Origin: Membranipora membranacea
Lineage: Eukaryota > Bryozoa > Gymnolaemata > Cheilostomatida > Membraniporidae
DNA: 64,000 nucleotides
Direction: 5' to 3'
NCBI GenBank assembly: GCA_914767715.1
Contig: OU612069.1
Location: forward strand, 22,007,387-22,071,386
Shown here: positions 41,601 to 53,600 of the stretch, one piece after another
Numbering within the stretch: the first letter of the stretch is position 1
How the letters are laid out: each line of letters opens with the position of its first letter
Made by a program: the position numbers and the translations under genes
The notes under the pieces: generated by a model
What the model was told of the DNA's origin: nothing
Database searches by the model: none
The model's input: only the letters and a program-made list of their open reading frames with translations

Positions 41601-44600
41601 TAAGAATCATCCTCGTCTTTACCCTCCAAAACTTGATCACTCGCAGATATATTATTTCTTTTTCACAGCTGACAAGACACCAACCCTGATGAAATCTTTG
41701 GCTTAAGTTGGATGACCATATCCAAAGACAATGAAGTCATACCTGTGCAGTTTTCACCATCTCCTGTAAATCCAGCCTCACATCTGCATGTATAAGATCC
41801 AACTGTATTGGTACACAGTGCATGTGAGTCACAATAATTCTTACCGATACATTCATCGATATCTAAGGAGCAAGAAAACAAAACCAATAGCTTTCGTACC
41901 AACAGAGTACAAAGAACAATAATGGATGGCATAATAACAAATCCAATCACAACAAACACAGGAACACCCCAGGAATGTTGTTTATCCCGACTTTTGCTCT
42001 CTATATATATTGGTATTGAGTATCATGACATAGATTTGCACATTCAGAAACTAACTATAGCACTTGCCATCAAATATATAGAAGAGGATGAGTGGAATAC
42101 CATGTCGTTGATTTTGTTTGAATTTTTGAGTCAATGGCCCTTAAAGGGCAACCAAGGTTTTGCATTAGTGGGTAGTAAATAATGTGCTAGGCAGCATCAG
42201 CTTTGTGCATGACGCGGCGCAAAGCTCAAAGTAGTTGCTGACTCTAAGTTGGGTAACACTTCAGTTTAGGGGAGGTTCCAAGACATTGCCGTAATGATGA
42301 TAGAGCACAGGCTAAATAATAACAGGAACAGGAAACTGCTCTGTGGTTTTCTATTCTAGCTGAGTTTGAGTACCTGATGGATGAATTGTTTCGCAAGAAT
42401 TCTGGCTCAATAATCAACAGAATTAGATTTTGTTCTTTTCCCAATGCAGAAGGTGCAATCTGCTGTAAATCAATGAGCACTTGTTTGAAACCTTGGTTGC
42501 CCTGTAAACAATCCTGCACAATTCTGACTTTTTCCGTTTTCGTTCATGTCTACTTTTAAGGCCAGTATTTACACCGAATTTCGCAACATGTACTATTTTC
42601 TGTAATTCAATCAATCAATTATCAGGAATCAAACTAAAACATTCAAAGTAGTAAGTTTTCTGCATTTATTTCAACATTCAGCCTCGTTACTTGTATGCTT
42701 TGCACATATTAACTTCATAAAAAATTATCACTGTGCCACTCTTTATATGTTTTTTGGCTCACAACAAGCAAACCCTATTGAACTTGTTCTCTGACATAAT
42801 GGAGAGATTGTTATCCCATACCTGTGCAGTTTTTACCGTTTCCTGTGAAGCCAGTTTCACACTTGCATGTGTAAGATCCTACAGTATTTGTACACAGCGC
42901 ATTGGAGTCACAGTCATTGTTACCAGTACACTCATTCATATCTGGGGAATGAGAAAATAAAACAATTATCGGAAATCTGAGATAAATTACTGAAGCAGTA
43001 AGTTCTCTGTATTCATTTAGCATAATATTCGTCTATGTCTGCACAATTACTTTCCAAATGGTGATCACTGTGAGAAATATATGTTAACGGTTGACAAAAC
43101 ACCAACACTGATGGATGTATTGTCAACATTGTATTGCCAAAGTCGAGATAATCTTTTACTTCATACCTGTGCAGGTTTCTCCATCTCCTGTGAAGCCAGC
43201 CTCACACTTGCATGTATAAGATCCTACTGTATTTATACACTCTGCATTGGTGTCACAGTCAGTCTTACTAGTACACTCATCAATATCTGCAGGATGAGAA
43301 AACAAAATTGTTACCGATATTTAGCACTTGAATTATTTCAGGGGTTAACTTAATTATTTTATACTGCGTCACAGCATTGTAAATCATAACTTCATTTGAT
43401 ACTTTGTGTGTTTCAACAATAACTCTCTGTGTCACAATCGTCATGTAGCCTGTGTTACAGCTACATGAGAGGGTTCCTGGTCTATTGGTACATTCAGAAT
43501 TTGGAGCACATTAATGGGAACCAATGTCCAACTCATCGATGCATATATAGTCTCTAACCCTCATAATTTATTGGAATCTTTTAATGAAATAAAAATATGT
43601 GATATATAGAAATTAAAGAAAATCGGTATTGTTGTCTAGAACAAGGTTTAAAAAGCCAAAGCAATACTAAAACTTAGCTGATCATGAGACTAGATCATAG
43701 TAAAGAGAAAGTTATACCCTCCTGGTTGATTGTGAGTGCACAGGATGCTAATATTACTAATCTTAATGATACTACTGAGGTCATCATGGAGACAAGACAC
43801 AAATATAAAATATACCATGCAATTGATTATCTTGTTCATTGAGTCAAATTGCCAGTTTACTGTGCTTTGCCATAAAATCCAGAGCTTCATTGTTTGTTTG
43901 AACACTCCCCAATTTGGTTGCATGTTTCATGGCATGAGATTCATTTATAGATACAGTTATTACTGTGATAACTCAGAATTCATTGGTTTGTTATGTACAC
44001 ATAGAGAGATGGACCTTGGCAATAATCAGTGTTACCTGAATTTGAATTGTTGTATTAATCCACTAAAAGATTTAGCAATGGTTTCATAAGTGAGGGAGGT
44101 TTTATGTCACAGCATTACTTTTATTATGGGTCACTACCCAACACAAGCCACATGCGCTTAAGGAGCCCGCTAAATAGGGCCGTCAAATAAGACCTAGTGT
44201 AGACTACAAATATTGAGACTGTTCCATACCTGTGTAGCGTGTCCCGTTGCCATCATAGCCTGTTCTACACTTGCATGAGTGAGATCCAAATTTGTTCACA
44301 CAATCAGCATTTAAGTCACAATCATTGCTTCCCATACACTCGTTTATGTCTGTGAATTGGAACAAAATTGAGACAAAAAATAAAATTGGTTTGTGTAGAT
44401 ATAGATCATGAGGATGTCACATATTAGAAAAAGGCCAAAAAGGAGCCTTGTGTGTTGGTACATTTAGCAGCTTTGTTGCAATCATAGTTTCCGGTGGCGC
44501 ATTCATCTATGTCTACAGAGTAAGCCAGACAATATATGTTTACTAGGTGTGCTCATTGAATTACGTATAGCTCAATACGCTCAATAGCTCAAGATAACAG

Positions 44601-47600
44601 AGTTCGATTAAAATCTCAGAATTGCCACCCAATGGGCAATAATTTGAGCAAACTGATCGCCAAAATCAGGCCATGAAATTAACACACTAGCAGATGATGT
44701 CAATGAGTTCAACAAGTAAGACGGTAACTACGTCATATGATACAGTAGATATTAAATTTCATACCTTAATTTTGTGCAAATTATTTTCTTATTAGGTGAC
44801 AATGCTGTGATTGCAGCCTTATTTTATTACTTTCGAGTTATACAGATTTCAGTAAGCACACATTTGGCTGTGTGGCAGCAGCGGTTTAACTTATATTTGC
44901 CGCCCAATAGAATAGGAATATTTTGTAAAATTGTATCAAAGACACCAACTACTTCGAAGAAGCTAAAGCAATATTGAAACTAAGCTGATGATAAGCCTAG
45001 ATCTAACATGAAGTTGGCTTCTCATGGCAGATTGTGCGAGGGTATTATCGTTTTAGTGGATTTAAATAGGAGGGAGACATTAACATAAAGTCTGCTATGG
45101 CATAATTGTTCATTGAGTCCCACTGCCAGTCAAATGTGCTTTTTGCTGACAAACAGGGATATTCCCAACTAAATTTTTAGTAGAAATTAAATTGAAGAGG
45201 GCAAATCATCAATTCTTATTGTTATTCCAAACCCTTACTGCTTATGAGTTTTATATTCCTTACCTGTGCAAGTTTCACCATCGCCTGTAAAGCCAGTTTC
45301 ACACCTGCATGTATAAGATCCTATAGTGTTTGTACACTCTGCATTTGAGTCACAGTCATTACCTCCCTCACACTCGTTTACATCTGTGAAATCGGTAAAT
45401 AATAAGACATGAATGAATAGGATTTAGGTAGAGACAGTGCATTGAGATGTCACTGATCAGAAAACAAAGCTGAAACTTTTTCGTTTAAGGTATTGTCCAC
45501 CAATCCGGGTTGGGAATCAGCCGGCATAAGCACTTTTAATTTATATGACCCTAATGAGATCATCATACCTGTGCAGTAGGTTCCGTTACCATCATAGCCT
45601 GTTTTACACTTGCATGAGTAAGATCCAAGTGTATTATCACAATCAGCATTTGAGTCACATTTATTTGGCCCCTGACACTCATTGACATCTGTAGAATTTA
45701 CAAGCATAGATAGATTAAAAGCTTTGTGGGCAAAAGTCTTGTGCAACCAAGGGATATTTTTTATGTCTTATGTACCAAGGCTGTTTAACTTAATCACAAG
45801 TTGAAATGTATGCTATCTAAGGACTGATGTTTATGAGGATCGGTTATCACGTACAATAAAATGTATGAGAGTTGTCTTTCTTTAGCGGGTGAATATGATT
45901 AAGGTAGTCTTAAGTTACCATGATCTAAAATATATTCTACCCAATGACTAATATTTCTGTCGATTCATTTGAATTTTGCATAGAGTCAACTAGGTACTTC
46001 TCACCTGCGCAAATATTTCCATTCCCATAGTACCCTGCTCTACACTTGCATGTGTATGATCCGAGTGTATTATCACAATCAGCATTCAAGTCACAGTTAT
46101 TTGCTAGTGCCGAGGAGGAGTTTGGAAGAAATTAAGATCAAGCAGAAACCCGCCACCCGTGCAGAGTTAGATGATACATCTTTTTCAATTTTACATGACC
46201 TATGATACGGTGAGCATACCTGTGCAGTGAGTTCCGTTCCCATCATAACCAGTTCCACACTTGCATGTGTAAGATCCAAGTGTATTATCACAAACAGCAT
46301 TCAAGTCACAGTTATTTCCTCTCTGACACTCATTTATATCTGGAGAATGATCGAACATTGAAAACATTGAGAGTTGTGGCAGCAGAAATCTTTCTGCTGT
46401 TGTCATAATGTACCAAACCTGTTTCACCTTAGGTTATCTAATGGCTGTTTTTATGTGAATTGATTACAATTCGACATAATTGATGTCAGGGGATCCCTAC
46501 CTCTGCAAAGTTTCCCATTGCCTTCGTAGCCTGTTCTACACTTGCATGTGTAGGATCCAAGTGTATTTCCACAATCAGCATTTGAGTTACAGTCATTGTT
46601 ACCTTGACACTCATCTATATCTGTTAAATAGAGAAAACCAGCAAACCAGATATCACGTTGCTTTTGTGAAGGAGCAGAGGCTACAGTTGTCATTAATCTA
46701 AGCTGCTTTTTTTCCTTGTGCAGTGTGCTCCACTAAACTATTGTTTACATCTGCTTATACAACATTCATTGGCAGAAATATGATTCCCACAAATAACATT
46801 ATGTGTATCTGCGCTCAATTTCCCACGAACAATTGAAACTGTAGTTTTCAATAGCGCTGATGCTGAGTCAAAAATTATTCTGTCCTGTGATGAGCGATTT
46901 TAGAGATGAGCCCCATGTCAGCTCCGTTTTCCTATGCAGCGTGTTGAAAGGAGAGGGCAACTCCAAAAAAGAATTTAATTATAGCTCAGAAAACTGTCAA
47001 TTAGCCTGTTGCTCAAAATTGTGTATTGGGATGCTTATTCAACTTTTGCTGCACTTAGTCATGGACATTGTAAAACTTTCAGCTTTCTCAACTCTGTTTA
47101 TATAATTATTTGAAACTACTGAATACAAGTAAAAGCAAGGAGTAACATGTTCACAATAGCGTGGCTTCAAAACATGACATCTGCAAATTTTACTCTTAGC
47201 AAATGCAGTAAGTCTACAAACATACCAGTGCAGTGTGTCCCATTGCCTGTGAATCCTTTGGTGCATTTACATGTATAGGATCCCTCAGTATTTATACAAT
47301 CAGCATCTTTGTGGCAATCATCTTTACCAGTGGTACACTCATCTATGCCTGTTGAAAAATTAATAAGGAAAGCTGTAATGTAACTTATAATTTCTTGGCC
47401 TGAATATGAATGAGTCACATTCGATATGCACTCATCGGTTGATTGGCACTCATTTACATATGGCTTTATGCTGCTAGTAAATTAATTATTACATAACTAT
47501 AAATTTTTCGGAATCTCTTAACTATACCTTGACAAAATGTGCCATTGCCTGCAAATCCTTCTTTACAGTCACAAGTAAATGTTCCCGGTTGGTTGGCACA

Positions 47601-50600
47601 ATGAGCGTCGGGGTCACAGCCGTCTTGGTCTAAGGCACATTCATCTATGTCTGCAATTTAATTGAGAAAGACAGTTGTACAAAAATTAACCAGACATTAA
47701 TAGATAACACAATAAAATTTTAAATAGGTTACTTATACTGGTTAATACATGAATTTTAGCAGAACCGACGTGGAGAATATGTTGTCTTGCACATGGGGCA
47801 CTCATTACCTAAATGGACTTTTGTCACTCTCATTCCCAGCCTGGCAATCATGAAACCAGCTCATTGGAAGAAAGCACATCACAATAGGGAGAACTGTTAA
47901 GGATAAGCATAAAAAATGGTTCCAACTTCAATATGTGTGTCAAGTTTTGATTCTCATACGTAGGATCTGCTAGGTTATGATTGATATTCTGTTAAGCTGA
48001 GAAAATCTAGAGATGTTTCCAGAGTATAGAGGACACAGGCTTGTTTTTGTGAAGATTCTTTTTCATTGTCCTTTCGCAGATTAATGGAATCCTTTTCAAT
48101 ATGTCGCTCATTCTATTTTCATTTTCTATTCATAGCATACTCCAATCATAAAAACCAGTTTTTCCTACCTGTGCAATGTGTTCCATTCCCATTGAACCCT
48201 GTCTTACAGTTGCATATGTAGGATCCTTGTGTATTACGACAACCAGCATTTTCGTCGCAATCATTCATGATGTCACATTCATTGATATCTATAAAAGTGA
48301 CAATGTTGAATCATTCAAAGGTGTGTTTCAAGTAAGAATTGTCCGGGTTCAGATAATCATATATTTGATGGCTGATATGGTCAGAGGTATCTGATTAAAA
48401 TTTCAAAATGATTCAACCCTAGCTACACATTCATTATTACCCTCACACTCGTTTACATCTGTAAAATAGGAAAATAGACATGACACATCAAGAATTAGGG
48501 TTGCAGTGCCAACAGAAATTGCTAAGAGGATAGAGAAGGCATGGAATAGATGGAGAGAGCTGACAGGAGTGCTTTGCAACAAGAAGACCGCCGAGCTCAA
48601 GGTTCTGATGTACAAGATGGCAATAAAACCCACACCGATGTATGTAAATGAGATCTGGCCACTGACTCAAAGACGAGAAGACAAGATAAATGTTCAACCG
48701 AGAAGAGGAAACTCCGACACATCTACAACATAGACAGGGACGACCATGTAACAAATGATAGTGTAAGGGAGGAGACCGAAATAGAAGTGATTGCAATAAG
48801 TATGAGGAGGAGACGTATGGTATGAACATGTACGCAGGAGAGATAGGGAGGTAGATGTTAGAATGGTGGCTGAGATGTTGATACAGGGAAAGAGAAAGAG
48901 AGGCAGGACAAAGAAAAGGTGGATGGATACATGCTGAGATGGGGCCACTCGGATGAAAATGCTGATGACAGAATCAAATGGCATTCTTTGATAGAACTTG
49001 GTGCACTGCTGGACCACCACCCATCCCGGAACACGGCGGACTAGGTGAGAAAGGTGTGAAAATGTAAATAACAATCAGGATAGATTTTCAGTTACGGCAA
49101 AGTTATACAATTAGAAAATTTGGTTCAGTGTCAATGCAGTAGATGATCTGACACCATAGACTAAATATAAAACCTAGAGAGGACACTATATGGAGCATTT
49201 ACATTGAGGCACTGAGGCATTTAATTGTGGGCGACGTAGCGACATTGGAAGGTGGATGAGCAATGATGCTATCACCTATTCACAAAGCAATAGTTTTTGT
49301 CTATAACTCGTTCAATTTTGATTGGATTTTGAGTTTGAAAATTACAATAGATTGAGCAGCTTGTCCTGAACAGTTTGATACTAATTTGAACTTTGAAGGA
49401 GAATAAGCATCAAGTTGATAAAAAAATGCTGCTGATCGTAAAGCAGTTTTCAAATTCAAAATCCAATAAGAATTGACCAAGTCATGGACAAAAAACCTGG
49501 ATTACAGCCAGTAAATCAATGAAAGCAGTACATGTGGATGAAGCTGTCTTGGTCAATAATGACATATTAATTACTGTTAATTAATTTCTTTAACGACCTG
49601 AATTTGATTTGATATCGATAAGTGATGGTTTTAATTTTTACTTGATATTTTAATTCATACCTGTGCAGTGTGTTCCGTTCCCTTCATAGCCTGTTTTACA
49701 CGTGCATGTGTAGGATCCAACTGTATTTTCACAGTCAGCATTCAAGTCACAGTTATTGTTGCCCTGACACTCATCTATATCTGTGAAATTGTCAATAAGA
49801 ATGTTTCTGTTGAATGTGAACTCTACCAAGGCGCACTGATATAATAGCTAGTATATTGCTTCGAAATTCCATTTATCTAGAGAAGGACTAACCTACCTGT
49901 GCAATGGGTTCCTAGCCTGTGGAATTATCAAACATTGAGTACATTGAAGTTTGTGTATTCAATAATTTCTCTCTATATGTAAGCTTTAGCAAGACTGTTT
50001 TATTTTATACCACATGTCTGACTGTAAGCTACCTGAGGAATGCTATTCACTTTGGATGGTTTCAATACAGCATTATTGTAGGCCGCTGCTTCATACCTGT
50101 GCAAAGTTTTCCATCGCCATTATAGCCCGTTTTACATCTGCATGTGTATGATCCAATTGTATTTCCACACTCAGCATTTGAGTCACAATCATTATTTCCC
50201 TCACACTCGTTTACATCTGTGAAATGGGAACACAAACATTAGGGGTTAAGAACTGGGCTTTTGTGGATGCAACTCATCAGATGACCATGATTAAAAATTT
50301 AGGCTTTCCTTGTAAATGATTCTCCACTAATAATTTCATTGCAGCTTGATTTTTTATAAAAAACGGATTTTTAAAATTTGACAAGACCCTTGACAGAATT
50401 ACTTCACCTATACAGTGAGTGCTGTTCCCATAGTACCCAGTTCTACACTTGCATGTGTAGGATCCAAGTGTGTTACCACAATCAGCATTTGTGTCACAGT
50501 TATTGTTGCCCTGACACTCATCTACATCTGTAAAATAGGAGAAGAGAAGACATCAAATAATTGGGCTTTTGGTCAAGACAGTGCATGGGGATGTTGCTGG

Positions 50601-53600
50601 TTACAATAAATAAGGCTTTTCATCAATTTGTTCCTGACAGTCATTCAGTTATGTAGATTCACACATAACACACAAAGAAAAGGGTTTGCGTAAAGACATT
50701 AACATTTTGGGCCACCCGTAATAATCTTTCAGGATGGTTCGATTTTAGAACAAACTCATTTGTTTTGTTATCAATGGTGGATGATTACAATTTGATATGA
50801 CTCTGAGCGGGAGTATCATACCTGTACACTGTGTTCCGTTCCCATCATATCCTATTCTACACTTGCATGTGTAAAATCCAAGTGTATTATCACAATCAGC
50901 CTTTGGGTCACAGTCATTTACTCCCTGACACTCATCTATATCTGTCAAACAATAATATGGCGAAAAACGGTTGAGATGGTTTGTGTGCAGCAATATTTCT
51001 GTGTTGCATGACTTGTACCCAAGGCAGTATCAAGCTACCTCTTTAACAATATGTACTATCTAAGAAGTGTCATTAATGTAGATTGGATAACATGCCCTTT
51101 TTTTAAACTGAAGAATGGATATGAAAATCAAGACTGTAATGCTTTTGGGTGATTTTCAATGTTTACATCTGATAAATGATATCTTTGATCCATTGGCTAG
51201 AAGATCCAGTTACCAAGAAAAAGTCTGTGTTACCTGTGCAGTGTGTTCCATTCCCATCATATCCAGTTTTACATTTGCATGTATAGGATCCAAGTGTATT
51301 GTCACATCTAGCATCCAAGTGGCAGTTATTGCTACTCTGACACTCGTTTACGTCTGTCAATCGGGAATAAAATATAAATATAGCAAATAAGCAATTTTGG
51401 GTTTGAAGTTATACATGAGTACATGGAGGTGTTACTTGTTGGAAGACAAGGTCAAAGTTGCACTATTGAATATTTCTAGAACCGAGAACGTTTATGTGTT
51501 ACCAATATTGTAGGGTTCAGATTTATCATGGCCCTAAAGCTAGACTATCATACCAGTGCATTGTGTTCCTTTATTGTTGTATCCTGTTTCACAGATGTTT
51601 GTAAGATTTTAGTGTATCTTGACAATCAGCATCATGAATAGTCGAAACAGTGGCAAGATGAATCAGATCAATATCATCAGCACACACAATTAAATATAGG
51701 ACACCTGTAGATAACATACAATTCAAATCTTCCTTACTGACAATTATGTTTTCGTCTGTTTTTAATCCATGTGGAGAGAATTGATCAAAAGGGCTATGAC
51801 AGTGAAACAGTGAAAAAAATGTGTCAAACAAACTTACAATGGACCGTTGAGATTTGACATGACCTTAAGTGAAGCTATCATACCTGTGCAGTGAGTGCCG
51901 TTCCCGTAGTACCCAGTTCTACATTTACATGTGTAAGATCCAAGTGTATTTCCACATGCGGCATTTGAGTCACAAGCGTTACCTCCCTCACACTCATTTA
52001 CATCTGTGAAATCGGTAAATATTAAGACATGAATGAATAGGGTTTAGGTAGAGACAGTGCATTGAGATGTCACTGATCAGAAAACAAAGCTGAAACTTTC
52101 TCGTTTAAGGTATTGTCCACTCATTAATATCTGGGGGAGAGAAAATAATTTATAATTATTATCAGAGATAAACTTTAACAGTTCAGTGCATTCATTTCAA
52201 CATTCATGATCAAAGGGAAAGTCAAATGTTTTTCGGCTGACAACTGCCCTTGCTGATTCACCTCCCCCCCCCCCCTGAATGAATCATGATGGCCAAACTC
52301 ACTTCATGGCAAACACTTTCATCCCCGGTCACCTAGTTAGATAGATTGTTGATTTGGTAGTGACGGATGAAGAAAAACCCTAAAATGGACTGATAATCAA
52401 TAAATAATACCACTGGCTTGTATACAAAGAAACTGACAGTGGTAGTGTTACTTCGACGAGTCGGAATTAATTTTAAAGCTATTCCAACTTTACAAGCGAT
52501 TCATGATGCTGATTTGGTTGGTAGTGAGAAGCTTTAAAAGCAGAAACTCATTTGTATCTGCTTTTAAAGATTGTAGTGCTGAAGCTCTGCCCAGCACTGC
52601 TACAAGATTTAAATGTTTGAGGACTTTAACTAACAATTTAAAATTGTATAGAAAATAATGCCAAATGTAAAAACAGCCACACCAAAAATATGAAAAAATT
52701 GATTTTATTTAGCACTAAAGCAACCACTCTTATGAATTTGCAATTTGACATTGTACAATGTATATATCACTGGAAACTATCAACAAAGTCTGACCACCGT
52801 TTGTGCTTACACTACCTAGTTCCTAGGGACAGAACACGATGAATTACTGCATATCCCTGAATATCCCTAATAGCAGTTTCAGTTAGTCAGTTAGTAGCTG
52901 ATGTGTATATTGATGTGTGCTTGCATATTGAAATATACACAGGAGTTCCAATCATTCACTGTTGCAGTCCTAGACGATCAGGTTATGGAGTATTTGATTA
53001 TCTCTTGCACAAAAACTTTTAACTTGGCCTTCATAACTACTAGAATCCCTATGTCACTGTATCACCAACATTACATACTCATTTATCTCTGTAATTGTCC
53101 ACATAATGGAAATACCTTAATTTGCATTGAATAGCAGGGAAAGACTGCCCGTACAAAATCTATTGAACTATGTTTCTGATCTATGGCACAAAAAGTGTTA
53201 TATGTGTATTACACTTTGAGCTTAGAAGGGACTGAGCAGACACCCCACCACCGGTACCCTAAGTGAACTCTGTTTTGTTAAGGAGTTTCCTTGCATCTGA
53301 TGCTGCCTCAATAATCACATCTGTTTTGAAGTCGGAGTCCCCAAAGACAATGAGATCCCGATTTTTTATTTGTTCCTCTTTTATATCAACTGTTGAAGCG
53401 CAATCAGCAAGACCTGAACATATCACACTGCATAGGCAATATATATAGGTGATCATCGTCAGGAGCAGTACAGTATTAAGATTAAACAAGGAAATATGTA
53501 TCAATAAAACAATATAATATGATATAATACAATGAAATATAAAAACTCTAGGATGGAAGCCTAAATTGTAACAAGGTAATATATATATATATATTATTAT

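Noticed and set aside
42377-42614. Short frames near 42.4 kb
   Set aside because: Part of the inverted repeat family; the other copy is not open.
48488-49074. Minus-strand frames of 113 and 126 codons
   Set aside because: Antisense to the LINE reverse-transcriptase fragment.
52901-53134. 77-codon + frame, also present at 57101-57334
   Set aside because: Preserved only because the whole block is duplicated; no start context, splice signals or domain.
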